Part shown: in pieces, positions 47,411-57,121 of the stretch
Layout of the letters: each line of letters starts with the position of its first letter
Position numbering within the stretch: position 1 is the stretch's first letter
Position numbers and translations under genes: made by a program
Notes under the pieces: generated by a model
Seen by the model: the letters and a program-made list of their open reading frames with translations, nothing else
What the model was told of the DNA's origin: nothing
Databases searched by the model: none
Assembly (NCBI GenBank): GCA_963677815.1
Contig: OY782499.1
Coordinates: forward strand, 2,728,001-2,792,000
Direction of reading: 5' to 3'
DNA from: JAEKNW01 sp963677815
Lineage (GTDB): Bacteria > Cloacimonadota > Cloacimonadia > Cloacimonadales > JAFGVF01
Length of the DNA: 64,000 bases

Positions 47411-48142
47411 TTACCAAGAACCTGAAGCTCCGCCACCGCCGAAGCCTCCACCTCCACCAGAGAAACCACCGCCACCACCGAAGCCACCAAAGCCTCCGCC
47501 TCCACGGCCACCTCTTCCATTTCCCATAAGGGAACCAAAAAGAAGGAGTGGGAAAAGTCTTCCTCTGAATAAGAGTGAGATGATTATTAAAAAGATTATG
47601 TAGCCTATGGAAGAGCCCTTCTTCTCTCTTCTTCGAGAAGCTGAAATTTCTTCTTGGCTGATACTTTCCTTTCCAGTAAATATATTATTAATTCTTGTTA
47701 AACCAGCTGAGATACCAGCAAAATAGGAGCCACTTCTAAAATTCGGAATGATATCTTGGCGTATGATATAACCACTTAAACCATCAGTTAGCTTATGCTC
47801 TAAACCATAACCAACTTCAATTCTGACATCTCTTTCATTAGGAGCAACTAAGAGAATGAGTCCATTATCAATAGATGAAGAACCTATTTTCCAATCTTCT
47901 GCAAGTCTAATAGTATAATCTTCTATTGCATAGCCTTGGAGAGACTTTACAGAAACTACAACGGCTTGAATATTTGCATCTTTTTCCAGGCCTACTAACA
48001 AAGAAGTAAGTTGTCTTTCTTGTGAGCTACTGAAAATACCAGCTTCATCAACCACCCTTCCTGATAATTTAGGAAAGGAAACTGCTAGTAGAGATAAGCT
48101 AATAAGGAGGAGAGTAAATATTAAGATAATTTTCTTAGTCAT
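47411..48142 (-). CDS. TPM-domain exported protein with Gly-rich tail (YgcG family)
   Basis: 243 residues from ATG at 48142 (GGGAGAT upstream). Signal peptide, then the TPM domain: LSGRVVDEAGIFSS, AVVVSVKSLQGYAIEDY, NGLILLVAPNERDVRIEVG and GYGLEHKLTDGLSGYI. After a membrane segment (about residues 185-205) it ends in a tail dominated by GGGGFGG repeats and a final SGSW. TPM proteins of this shape usually accompany LemA, as here. Function in bacteria is not settled; membrane-associated envelope role. Confidence 0.88.
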   Translation of the reverse strand: MTKKIILIFTLLLISLSLLAVSFPKLSGRVVDEAGIFSSSQERQLTSLLVGLEKDANIQAVVVSVKSLQGYAIEDYTIRLAEDWKIGSSSIDNGLILLVAPNERDVRIEVGYGLEHKLTDGLSGYIIRQDIIPNFRSGSYFAGISAGLTRINNIFTGKESISQEEISASRRREKKGSSIGYIIFLIIISLLFRGRLFPLLLFGSLMGNGRGGRGGGGFGGFGGGGGFSGGGGGFGGGGASGSW

Positions 48143-48143
48143 C

Positions 48144-48806
48144 TTATATCTCCCTAACATGATCAGCTAATTCGTTTGTATCATCAGATTTTATTGGAAA
48201 ATTAGTAGAAAGAACTTTGCCAATCTCACTAATTACCTTGACTAGCTCATTAGCAAAATTATTAGTTTTAATACCATCTATAATTCTAGTCACTTGTTTT
48301 TTCCAAGAATCATTAGAATATACTTGGGAAATTCCAGTATCAGCTAAAATTAAAACCTTTTTTTCCAAGTTAGAAATAAAGATTAAGACACCTGTTCTAT
48401 CTCTGGTTTTACTTACACCATATTCTACAAAACTTAATTGAGCTTTCTCTCTTACCTTTTCTTCTTTCACAGATTTAGGAATAATTATTCTATCAATAAC
48501 GGGTATATTTGCCAAGAAATAGAAGATAGTAATTATTAAAAATGAACCTAAGCCAATAACAGAAGTTGTTATAAGTGGAGAATTAGTCCAGATCATTTCA
48601 TGAATAAAAGTATCAATTTGTGAGAAAAATATTAAGGAAATAACCATAGCTATTAAACCCATAATTACAGCAAAAGTAAGTTCATACACAGCATAATCAC
48701 AGCTTTGTTTAGCCACAACTACTGCAATTTCTCCTGAGGTATTTTTCTCAGCTTGAGCAACGGCATTAGCAATTAAATCTTTCTCTTTTGAGGATAACTT
48801 AGCCAT
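48144..48806 (-). CDS. TPM-domain membrane protein
   Basis: 220 residues. A TPM domain split by two membrane segments (about residues 37-60 and 78-98): SGEIAVVVAKQ at the start, then RDRTGVLIFISNLEKKVLIL and LADTGISQVYSNDSW. It sits 2 bases after lemA and 1 base ahead of the Gly-rich TPM gene, forming a three-gene unit. The conserved gene order suggests they work together at the membrane. Confidence 0.85.
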   Translation of the reverse strand: MAKLSSKEKDLIANAVAQAEKNTSGEIAVVVAKQSCDYAVYELTFAVIMGLIAMVISLIFFSQIDTFIHEMIWTNSPLITTSVIGLGSFLIITIFYFLANIPVIDRIIIPKSVKEEKVREKAQLSFVEYGVSKTRDRTGVLIFISNLEKKVLILADTGISQVYSNDSWKKQVTRIIDGIKTNNFANELVKVISEIGKVLSTNFPIKSDDTNELADHVREI

Positions 48807-48808
48807 TA

Positions 48809-49414
48809 TTAATTACTCATGTCAATTTTTGGAGCTACATTTGCTCCTTCTGTAGCTTTAAAATAAGCCTTTTCAGAAAAACCAAAGTTATTAGCTAGAA
48901 TTACTTGAGGGAAACGTTTTATATAAGTATTAAATTCTTGAGCAGATAGGTTAAATCTTCTTCTTTCAGTTGCTATTCTATTTTCTGTACCTGCTAATTC
49001 ATTCTGTAGCTGTAAAAAAGATTCATTAGCCTTTAAATTTGGATAGTTTTCCTGTAACATCATAAGTCTTTGCAGACTACCACCTAAAGTTGCTTGAGCT
49101 TGTTGGAATCTTTCTATAGCTTGCGGGTCATTTAAGTCAGCTGAACTAAGTTGCATTACCCCACCAACTTTTGAACGAGCTTCTGTTACTGCTGCTAAAG
49201 TTTCTCTTTCATGAGAAGCATAACCTTTCACAACTTCTACAAGATTTGGTATTAAATCCATTCTTCTTTGATAAACATTCTCTACTTGAGACCAACTTGC
49301 AATAACAGCTTGTTCCTTTTCAACCATACCATTATATACTCCTCGCACATAAGAAAATCCTATAAAAACTATCAAACCTATGATAACTAATGTTATAATT
49401 AAACCTTTTTTCAT
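48809..49414 (-). CDS. lemA: LemA family protein
   Basis: 201 residues. N-terminal membrane anchor (residues 5-24), then the alpha-helical LemA core: ASWSQVENVYQRRMDLIPNL, VEVVKGYASHE and NLSAQEFNTYIKRFP. First gene of the lemA-TPM-TPM set. GGAGAAAT precedes its ATG. Its molecular role is unknown. Confidence 0.94.
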   Translation of the reverse strand: MKKGLIITLVIIGLIVFIGFSYVRGVYNGMVEKEQAVIASWSQVENVYQRRMDLIPNLVEVVKGYASHERETLAAVTEARSKVGGVMQLSSADLNDPQAIERFQQAQATLGGSLQRLMMLQENYPNLKANESFLQLQNELAGTENRIATERRRFNLSAQEFNTYIKRFPQVILANNFGFSEKAYFKATEGANVAPKIDMSN

Positions 49415-49530
49415 TATTTCTCCTAAATTATTTTTTTTCTTTTTAATGTTGTCTATATTTTAAGTCAAGATTAATTTTATTTCTAATTAGTTTATTAATC
49501 TTAGTAAAGAGGCTAAGAGATTGCAAGTAA

Positions 49531-51012
49531 TTAATATTTAATCCCATGCTTCTTGCAAATCATTTTTGCTGAAATACGACCAGACTCATAAATTGTAGGT
49601 AAGCCACTACCAGGGTGAGTCCCACCACCCACTAAGAAGCAGTTTTCTAATTCCTCAAACCTGTTGTGAGGTCTGAAATATAACATCTGATTAACTCCAT
49701 GACCAAGATTGAAAGTTGCTCCTAAATAAACATTATAATCATCATTCCAATCTTGCGGACTAATCACCTTCTCCTGTTTAATATGTTCCTCTATATCTGA
49801 TAAACCAACTTTCTCTTTTAAGACGTCCATAACCATATCTTTGAACTGAGGAGTAAACTCTTTCCAATTTATTCCACTCTTAAGATTAGTTATTGGAACA
49901 AGAATATAAAGAGAGCTATGTCCTTCAGGAGCTAAAGTAGGGTCAGTTACCGAAGCATTCTGAACATAAATAGAAAAGTCCCGTCCAATTCTTCTATAAA
50001 TACTTATATCATCTATATTATTCTTATAATCATCAGCAAAATAGATAGAATGGTGTGGTAAATCATACTTCTTATCAAGTCCTAGATACATCATAAATGT
50101 AGAACAAGAATAGTCTTTACTCTTAAGCTTTTGAGGAGACCATTTCCGTGAGTCTTTATAAAGATTTGAAAGCGAATAGGCGAAATCAGAGTTAATTATT
50201 ACATCTTCGGAATATACTTTTTCGCAATTATCCAACATAACCCCTAAAACCTCTCCAAAATTAGTTATTAGTTTTTTAACTGGAGTATTATAGATTATTG
50301 TACCTCCATCTTCAACAAAAACTTTAGCCATAGCTTGTGATATTTTGTTAAGTCCACCTTTTACATGATAAATACCATACTCATGCTCTATATATGGGAC
50401 CATGGTAAAAAGAGCAGGACAAGACCAAGGTGACATACCTAAATATTTGGCTTGGAATGTAAAAGCAATCTTCAAATCTTCTGATTGGAAATAAGAACCT
50501 AGAGCTTGATGCATAGTTTTATGTAATTGCAAATAAGGAAATGCATAGAGAATATCAGGTTCGACCATTCTTTGGGGATATGAATAGTCTTTTTTTAAAC
50601 ATGGATAAAGCCTTCTATATCTTTCTTCTTCATATTCCATCAAACTGTCATAGCCATCAGACTCTCCAGGGAAATACTTTTCAATTTCAGCTTTCATTTT
50701 TATCTTGTCTTTATAATGGACCATTGTTTTATCTTTGAACACTAAAGTATAAAGAGGTTCTAAATCATAAAATTCTAAATAATCATTAATATCTCTACCA
50801 CTTTCCTTAAAAATTTCATCCAAAAAGAACTTCATCATTAAAAAAGTTGGACCTGTATCAAAGGTGTATTCACCTAATTGAATAGCTTGATTTCTACCTC
50901 CAGGTTGAGAATCCTTCTCATAGATAGTTACGTCAAAGCCTCGGTTTTGTAATAATATCCCTGCAGTCAAGCCTCCTGGTCCAGCTCCAATAATAGTGAT
51001 TTTTGGACGCAT
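49531..51012 (-). CDS. Phytoene desaturase-like FAD oxidoreductase (CrtI family)
   Basis: 493 residues from ATG at 51012 with GGAGGAGTT upstream (the frame extends to 51027). N-terminal dinucleotide site ITIIGAGPGGLTAGILLQNR, then YEKDSQPGGRNQ and FDTGPTFLMM. The C-terminus has FLVGGGTHPGSGLPTIYESG, the CrtI-family FAD signature. Members desaturate or isomerise carotenoids and related isoprenoids, or oxidise methyl ends. No phytoene synthase is in the window, so the substrate is open. It is monocistronic. Confidence 0.85.
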   Translation of the reverse strand: MRPKITIIGAGPGGLTAGILLQNRGFDVTIYEKDSQPGGRNQAIQLGEYTFDTGPTFLMMKFFLDEIFKESGRDINDYLEFYDLEPLYTLVFKDKTMVHYKDKIKMKAEIEKYFPGESDGYDSLMEYEEERYRRLYPCLKKDYSYPQRMVEPDILYAFPYLQLHKTMHQALGSYFQSEDLKIAFTFQAKYLGMSPWSCPALFTMVPYIEHEYGIYHVKGGLNKISQAMAKVFVEDGGTIIYNTPVKKLITNFGEVLGVMLDNCEKVYSEDVIINSDFAYSLSNLYKDSRKWSPQKLKSKDYSCSTFMMYLGLDKKYDLPHHSIYFADDYKNNIDDISIYRRIGRDFSIYVQNASVTDPTLAPEGHSSLYILVPITNLKSGINWKEFTPQFKDMVMDVLKEKVGLSDIEEHIKQEKVISPQDWNDDYNVYLGATFNLGHGVNQMLYFRPHNRFEELENCFLVGGGTHPGSGLPTIYESGRISAKMICKKHGIKY

Positions 51013-51091
51013 AACTCCTCCATTCATATTTTTTATAATAATATAACTAATTCGTTGATAATACCAAAGATTTTATTCTTCTATACAGATT

Positions 51092-51155
51092 AATCCCCTT
51101 TCAGCTCCTTGGAGCGCTTGAGAGGGGTGGTCGTGTAGACCGGGGAGAGTATTTG
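51092..51155 (-). repeat. Dispersed GC-rich 63-bp repeat unit, single inverted copy
   Basis: The reverse complement matches the units of the tandem array at 62150-62366 (CTCTCCCCGGTCTACACGAC, CACCCCTCTCAAGCGCTC, GAGCTGAAAGGGGATT). The hairpin CCCCTcTCA...TGAaAGGGG is kept. It is followed at 51156-51240 by another GC-rich non-coding stretch (GCGGGCTGGAATCCCACG) of unknown origin. The rest of the gap 51013-51497 is AT-rich and carries the nrdD leader with TTGACA at 51375-51380. Confidence 0.8.
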
Positions 51156-51497
51156 TCGGACGGTGTAGATTTTCTCCGCCATCTAAATGACACCTGCGTA
51201 ATCGCGGGCTGGAATCCCACGTTCCCAGTTAGATTAATCCTTTTTCTAACAAATAAGAAAGTACTTTTAAAAAAAACAGGAGGAATTTATCTGTAATTTT
51301 CTTTAGATAATTTCTCTAAAATCCTAGTAAATAATAAGCTGATAAACTAGCATAAAATATTCTTTAATTTATGTTTGACAGAATTAATAAATCTATATTT
51401 TTTAATATTATACATAAGTTATTTAAGAATAATAGCTTATGAATTATAACACTATAAAATATTGATATATAATAAAATAAGGATTTGGGAGACCATA

Positions 51498-53582
51498 ATG
51501 ATTAAAGCTGTTTTGAAGCGAACAGGCCAACTTGTAGCATTTGATAAAGATAAGATAAATAGAGCAATTTTAAGAGCTGGTTTAGCAACATCAGAGTTCG
51601 GAGAAGATACTTCTGAACAACTCACTATGAAGGTAGTAAATCTCATCCTACAGCTTCATAATGACCAGATAATTTCAATTGAAAAAATCCAAGATATTGT
51701 AGAAGAAATTCTACTAGCATCCACCTTTAAAAAAACAGCTAAAAGCTATATTATTTATCGCGACCAACATGCTAAAATTCGAGAAATAGTATCAAAATCA
51801 AATGTTGATTTAATTGATCAGTATTTGAAGAAACTTGATTGGCAAGTTAATGAAAACAGTAACATGGCATATTCCCTCCAAGGACTAAATAACTATATAG
51901 CTTCTGAAGTTAGTAAAACATACTGGTTAAATAAAATATATCCTACAGAAATAAAAGAAAATCATAGTGAAGGGCATATCCATATCCATGATTTGGGACT
52001 TTTATCTGTCTATTGTGTAGGCTGGGATTTGTATAATCTTATTAAGGTTGGCTTCACAGGAGCTGTTGGAAAAATAGAAAGTAAGCCTGCTAAACATTTC
52101 AGGTCTTTACTCGGTCAAATTGTGAATTTTTTCTACACTTTACAAGGAGAAGCTGCTGGTGCTCAGGCCTTCTCAAGCTTTGATACACTCTTAGCTCCGT
52201 TTATCAAATATGATAATTTATCTTATCCAGAAGTTAAGCAAGCTATGCAAGAATTCATCTTTAACATTAATGTGCCTACAAGAGTTGGCTTCCAAACTCC
52301 TTTCACAAATATAACTATGGATTTAATACCACCAAAAATATATAAAGACCAAAATGTAATCATAGGTGGTGAACTTATGGAAGAGACTTATGGTGATTTT
52401 GCTAAAGAGATGATTATGATTAATCAGGCTTTCTTAGAAATCATGACCGAAGGTGATGCAAAGGGAAGAGTATTCTCCTTCCCTATTCCTACATATAATA
52501 TTACTGAAGATTTCGACTGGGATAATCCAGATTTAGACCTGCTTTGGGAAGCTACTGGTAAATATGGTATTCCTTATTTCTCTAATTTCGTTAATTCAGA
52601 GATGAGCCCTGAAGATGCTAGGTCAATGTGTTGCCGTCTGAGATTAGATACTAGAAAACTTGAAGCAAGAGGTGGTGGACTCTTTGGAGCAAACCCTCTG
52701 ACAGGTTCAATAGGTGTTGTAACCATCAATCTTCCAAGAATTTCTTATTTAGCTAAAAATAAAGAAGAATTTTATAGCAGGTTAAAGGAAAAGATGGACT
52801 TAGCTAAGAAAAGCTTAGAGATTAAAAGAAAAGTGCTAGAATCATTTACAGAATCTAACCTTTATCCTTATACAAGTTTCTATCTAAAAGATGTTAAACA
52901 AAGGTTTAATCAATATTGGAAAAATCATTTCTCTACAATAGGCTTAATTGGTATGAATGAAGCATGCTTAAATTTCTTAGGTCAAGATATTACATCCGAA
53001 TTAGGCTCTTCCTTTGCTATAGAAGTTATGGATTATATGCGCGATAAACTTATTGAATATCAAGAAGAGACAGGAAACAACTATAACTTAGAAGCTACTC
53101 CAGCTGAAGGTACTACTTACAGACTTGCCAGATTAGATAGGAAGAAATTCCCTGAAATAATAGTTGCAAATAATGACCCATATTCTGATAAACCTTTTTA
53201 TACTAATTCTACTCAATTACCAGTTAACTTCACCGATGATGTGTTTGAAGCACTTGAGCTTCAAGACCCACTGCAATCTAAATACACTGGTGGAACTGTA
53301 TTACATATATTTGGAGGAGAAAGAATTAGTAATATACAATCAGTGAAAAACTTAGTCAGGAAAGTTTGTACAAACTATCATCTTCCTTACTTCACTTTCT
53401 CACCAACCTTCTCTGTTTGTCCTGAACATGGCTACATAAAAGGCGAAGAAAGTCGTTGCCCTATCTGTCAAACTGAGACTGAAATTTACTCCAGAGTTGT
53501 AGGCTATTTAAGACCTGTTAAACAATGGAATGAAGGTAAGCAAGAAGAATTTAAGTTGAGAAAAACATTTAATGTAAGTTAA
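51498..53582 (+). CDS. nrdD: Anaerobic ribonucleoside-triphosphate reductase
   Basis: 694 residues from ATG at 51498 (GGGAGA upstream). N-terminal ATP-cone: KAVLKRTGQLVAFDKDKINR. The body contains TPFTNITMDLIPP and CRLRLDTRKL. The C-terminus holds a zinc site (SVCPEHGYIKGEESRCPICQ) and the glycyl-radical loop VVGYLRPVKQWNEGKQEEF. It reduces NTPs to dNTPs without oxygen. The activating radical-SAM protein NrdG, usually the next gene, is absent here. Confidence 0.95.
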   Translation: MIKAVLKRTGQLVAFDKDKINRAILRAGLATSEFGEDTSEQLTMKVVNLILQLHNDQIISIEKIQDIVEEILLASTFKKTAKSYIIYRDQHAKIREIVSKSNVDLIDQYLKKLDWQVNENSNMAYSLQGLNNYIASEVSKTYWLNKIYPTEIKENHSEGHIHIHDLGLLSVYCVGWDLYNLIKVGFTGAVGKIESKPAKHFRSLLGQIVNFFYTLQGEAAGAQAFSSFDTLLAPFIKYDNLSYPEVKQAMQEFIFNINVPTRVGFQTPFTNITMDLIPPKIYKDQNVIIGGELMEETYGDFAKEMIMINQAFLEIMTEGDAKGRVFSFPIPTYNITEDFDWDNPDLDLLWEATGKYGIPYFSNFVNSEMSPEDARSMCCRLRLDTRKLEARGGGLFGANPLTGSIGVVTINLPRISYLAKNKEEFYSRLKEKMDLAKKSLEIKRKVLESFTESNLYPYTSFYLKDVKQRFNQYWKNHFSTIGLIGMNEACLNFLGQDITSELGSSFAIEVMDYMRDKLIEYQEETGNNYNLEATPAEGTTYRLARLDRKKFPEIIVANNDPYSDKPFYTNSTQLPVNFTDDVFEALELQDPLQSKYTGGTVLHIFGGERISNIQSVKNLVRKVCTNYHLPYFTFSPTFSVCPEHGYIKGEESRCPICQTETEIYSRVVGYLRPVKQWNEGKQEEFKLRKTFNVS

Positions 53583-53599
53583 GTAAATATATTTGCCCC

Positions 53600-53630
53600 A
53601 ATCCCACGATATTTTTATTGTGGGATTTTC
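53600..53630 (+). terminator. Terminator of nrdD
   Basis: Stem AATCCCAC (53600-53607) / GTGGGATT (53620-53627) followed by TTCTTT, 18 bases after the stop. Confidence 0.8.
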
Positions 53631-53634
53631 TTTG

Positions 53635-53663
53635 TTGACACTAATTAGTGTAATTTTGAAAAT
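53635..53663 (+). promoter_or_regulatory. Promoter with palindromic operator ahead of the ATP-grasp gene
   Basis: TTGACA (53635-53640), 17-base spacer, GAAAAT (53658-53663). ACACTAATTAGTGT (53638-53651) is a perfect 14-base palindrome that overlaps the -35 and spacer, so it is well placed for a repressor. The regulator is not identifiable. Confidence 0.55.
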
Positions 53664-53695
53664 AGTGTTATCTATATTTAAAGAGGGATAATAAA

Positions 53696-54745
53696 GTGAA
53701 AAAAATAGCAATCATAACTCGTGATGGTTCCTTTTATGGCCAAACTAGAAAGCCTTGGGTATCAGCAGATTTGCATAAAATTGAAGATTACATTAAGAAG
53801 GGCGGCTATCAGCCACTTAAATATACTTACCATGAAGTATTTAATAAGAACATAGACCTTACGGGTTTACCAATCTTCTATACATTTAGTCAGAAAGAAA
53901 ATCTACGTCACTTTATTGGAGATATGATTCATTACTTTTATATGAAGAATTATGACTTAATCCCTGAGTTACCATTATTACTATGTCATGAAGATAAAGG
54001 TTATCAGGAAATCTTAAAAAAAATGCGAGGAATTGACTCACTAAATAGTCTCTTCTTTTCTTCTAGCGATGACCTTAAAGATTATGATATTTCTTATCCT
54101 ATTGTTTTGAAGACAATTGATGGTTCAAATGGAAATGGAGTATTCTTAATAAAATCACAAGCAGAGCTAATAACTAAGTTAAAAAGATGGGAAAAAATAA
54201 CCTTCTCAGAAAAAATAGATTTACTTAGAAGAGCTCATTTAAGGTTCAAGAAGTTTAAAGAATATCCAGAGTTCAACTGTAGAATTGATGCCCTTCAGTA
54301 TGAAAAGCATATCAAACCAGAGCGTTCTTTTATTCTACAACCATTTATTCCCAACTTACAATTTGATTATAGAGTTCTTGTATTGCATAAGCAATTATGG
54401 GTTACTAGACGATGGAATAGAGACAATGATTTTAGAGCTTCTGGAGCTAAAAAGTTTGATACTAATTTCTTAGCAGAACCAGCTTTACTTGATTTCGCAA
54501 TGGAGATTTTCAATAAGTTTAAAAGTCCATCTTTATCTATTGATATAGCTTATGATGGTAAAGATTACCATCTTATTGAATTTCAAGCCCAACATTTTGG
54601 AGTGAATGTAATAGTTAAAAACAAAGGTTACTACTATTATGAAGATAATGAATGGAAGTTTAAAACTATAAAACCACACATAGAGAAAGCTTTAGCAAGC
54701 TGTATAATATCTTATCTTGATAAGAAATATCAGTCAGAAGATTAA
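53696..54745 (+). CDS. ATP-grasp domain protein (RimK-like), substrate unknown
   Basis: 349 residues from GTG at 53696 (AGAGGGA upstream). ATP-grasp elements: YPIVLKTIDGSNGNGVFLI (glycine-rich lid strand), ILQPFIPNLQFDYRVLVL, and the metal-binding end SIDIAYDGKDYHLIEFQAQH, where the usual ExN reads EFQ. Such enzymes join a carboxylate to an amine or thiol by an acyl phosphate. The N-terminal 100 residues match nothing I recognise. Neighbours give no pathway. The 3' end overlaps the convergent kinase gene by 4 bases. Confidence 0.8.
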   Translation: MKKIAIITRDGSFYGQTRKPWVSADLHKIEDYIKKGGYQPLKYTYHEVFNKNIDLTGLPIFYTFSQKENLRHFIGDMIHYFYMKNYDLIPELPLLLCHEDKGYQEILKKMRGIDSLNSLFFSSSDDLKDYDISYPIVLKTIDGSNGNGVFLIKSQAELITKLKRWEKITFSEKIDLLRRAHLRFKKFKEYPEFNCRIDALQYEKHIKPERSFILQPFIPNLQFDYRVLVLHKQLWVTRRWNRDNDFRASGAKKFDTNFLAEPALLDFAMEIFNKFKSPSLSIDIAYDGKDYHLIEFQAQHFGVNVIVKNKGYYYYEDNEWKFKTIKPHIEKALASCIISYLDKKYQSED

Positions 54746-56982
54746 TCTTCAATATCATTAGCAAATTCTCTAGGGAGTCTAATTATCATAGAAGTACCTT
54801 TATCAAGTTCGGACTCTACTTCAATTGTACCATGGTGTTCTACAAGCACTTTTTGGGCATAAGAGAGACCTAAACCTGTACCTGTTGTTTTAGTAGTATA
54901 GAAAGGGTTGAAAATGTTATTTAGTCGGTCTTTTTCTATACCAAATCCATTATCATTTACTTTTATAATAAAATAATTATCATCATTGCTTAAAATTATG
55001 TCTATTGTTTTATTTCGATTATCTTTATCCATAGCCTGAATAGAGTTCATAATCAAGTTAACTAAGACACCTGAAATCTCTTTAGGGTCGATTTGACAAA
55101 TATCATCATGAGTTTTATAAATTAAATTCATTTGCACATTATTATTGTCTAAAGATCCTTTACTCAAATCATAGGCTTCTTTTATAACAGTTTTTAAAGA
55201 ATAGTCAATAAAATTCATTTGCTTCTGTTTTGAATACTCTAGCAGAGCGTTAATTTTGTCTATTGCTAACCAAGAATTTCTTTCACAAATAGAATAATAT
55301 TTAGAGATTTCCTCCTTATTATTAGCTTCATTAAGTAATTTAGCTGCTGTAATTATATTAGTGAGAGGGTTTTTAATTTCGTGAGCTATAGATGAGGCAA
55401 TTTGTCCTGAAGTAGATAATTTTTCTGAGAAAATTAATTCTTGAGCTCTTTGATTACTTAAATCCATCTCCTCTTTAAGTTTTGAACCTTGGCTATGAAG
55501 ATGTTTCTTTAGTTTTTTATTAGCTCTAACATTATTAATTAGTAATAGCGTGGTGAAACCTAATACTAATCCTACTAATGTTGTAACAAGGGTTTCCCTT
55601 GAGCTTTGTAAGGACTTAATTCTCAATTCATCTTCAAGTAATGCTTGTTGATGAACTAATTTCTGAGTATCTAATTGATTATTCAGTTCGGCTGTTTTTT
55701 CAGCTATATCATCAGAAAATTCTTTATCTATCGATTTGTAGAATTTAGTGATCATATCATAAGCTTTTTTTGTCTGGTTTGTTTCAAAGAAATATCTAGA
55801 TCTCTCCATAATATAATTAAAATAAATCCAGGATTGATTAGAACTATCAATAAATTCTTCTACCTTAGTAAAAGCAACATCTGCTTCCGCATATTTCTTT
55901 TTATTTAGTAAGAATCTAGCTTTTGTTAAGTAAAAGTTGGTGATATACAATGTTTGATTAACTCTATCTAACCCTTCTTCAGCCATATCCAGATAGTATT
56001 TTATTTTACGGTGATTCCCACTATAAATGATATCGTAAGCATGAGCTATCTTTGAATAGTTATTAATAACTTTATCGAAGTTATAAGGTTTAATAATTTT
56101 ATTTACATCTAAATATCCGTTTTCAATTGCTTCAAGATTATCTTCAGTAATTTCCAAGTTATCTATCTTCAAGCTCATTATTTGAGAAATTGAACTAATC
56201 AAATTAATTTTTTGTAATTCTGATAAACTCTCATAATTATTCTGATGCAAATTTGTGGCAATAACAATAGCTTCGTCTAAAAGCTTATTGGATTGTTCAA
56301 TGTTACCTCGATAGTAATGATAATTTTGCATTGTAGAAAGAAATTGTACTCTTGCTAATTCTTTGACTTCAAAAGATACTTTATATTCATCATTCTCAAT
56401 AGCATGATATATTTCTATAGATTTTTCCAGAGCTTTCTCTTCTCCATATAAGAAATTCGTCAATAAAACTAAGAAATGGTCAAAATGTATTTTTAAATCA
56501 TCATTTTTTTTGTCTGAAAAATGTTCTTCTGTTAACTCCAATGCTTCTTCCAAGTCTTCCATTTCTTTTAAATAATATGCATTGGTAACATGTCTTTGGA
56601 TATCAATCAAGATACCCCTCTTCAAGTCTTTCAGCCTTGGATTGTTCAGAAACTCAATATGCTTAGCAAAAGCATTTTTGGATTCATAGAAATATTCTGG
56701 GAACATATAAGCCACGTTAATAATATTCCTATTAACCTTAACAGCAATTTCTAGAGAATCCATCTCAGTAAACATTTGAGTAACTTTTTTAAAATTTTCA
56801 ATTGCTAGAGCAGATTGTGAAAGAGTATTTTGTTGATATATCGCTAAATCCCAGATTTTATCACCTTTTTCATAAGAATAAGGTAAACTATCTATAATTT
56901 TTTTTAAAGAGTCAACATAAGCATCAGCTCCCAAAATTTGGAAGAAAACAAGCAAAACAATTAAGCTGGAAATTTTTTTCAT
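54742..56982 (-). CDS. Sensor histidine kinase with periplasmic TPR-like domain
   Basis: 746 residues from ATG at 56982 (TGAGGT upstream). Signal-like hydrophobic start, an alpha-helical TPR-like sensor (about 20-440), a membrane segment (LVTTLVGLVLGFTTLLLI), then a coiled coil and kinase core: SIAHEIKNPLTNIITAAKLL with the phospho-His, VNLIMNSIQAMDKD, DNGFGIEKDR and TGTGLGLSYAQKV. This is the usual layout of FCB TPR-kinases. No response regulator is fused; the NtrX-like gene just upstream on the same strand is a possible partner (inference). Confidence 0.9.
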   Translation of the reverse strand: MKKISSLIVLLVFFQILGADAYVDSLKKIIDSLPYSYEKGDKIWDLAIYQQNTLSQSALAIENFKKVTQMFTEMDSLEIAVKVNRNIINVAYMFPEYFYESKNAFAKHIEFLNNPRLKDLKRGILIDIQRHVTNAYYLKEMEDLEEALELTEEHFSDKKNDDLKIHFDHFLVLLTNFLYGEEKALEKSIEIYHAIENDEYKVSFEVKELARVQFLSTMQNYHYYRGNIEQSNKLLDEAIVIATNLHQNNYESLSELQKINLISSISQIMSLKIDNLEITEDNLEAIENGYLDVNKIIKPYNFDKVINNYSKIAHAYDIIYSGNHRKIKYYLDMAEEGLDRVNQTLYITNFYLTKARFLLNKKKYAEADVAFTKVEEFIDSSNQSWIYFNYIMERSRYFFETNQTKKAYDMITKFYKSIDKEFSDDIAEKTAELNNQLDTQKLVHQQALLEDELRIKSLQSSRETLVTTLVGLVLGFTTLLLINNVRANKKLKKHLHSQGSKLKEEMDLSNQRAQELIFSEKLSTSGQIASSIAHEIKNPLTNIITAAKLLNEANNKEEISKYYSICERNSWLAIDKINALLEYSKQKQMNFIDYSLKTVIKEAYDLSKGSLDNNNVQMNLIYKTHDDICQIDPKEISGVLVNLIMNSIQAMDKDNRNKTIDIILSNDDNYFIIKVNDNGFGIEKDRLNNIFNPFYTTKTTGTGLGLSYAQKVLVEHHGTIEVESELDKGTSMIIRLPREFANDIED

Positions 56983-57121
56983 ATAAATATACCTCATAAA
57001 TAGATTAATTTTGGTATACTATACGTCAAGTTTTTTTATTGTAACTATTAATCGTGACATAAATTTAGCTTATCACTATGAAATATTTATTTCGTGCAAT
57101 ATCAACAAATAATTAGGACTA

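Noticed and set aside
47388..47603. Proline-rich 71-residue frame on the plus strand
   Set aside because: It is the antisense of the Gly-rich tail of the TPM protein and has no ribosome site.
51440..51490. NrdR boxes ahead of nrdD
   Set aside because: AACACTATAAAATATTGAT resembles half of a box, but no second correctly spaced box could be made out.
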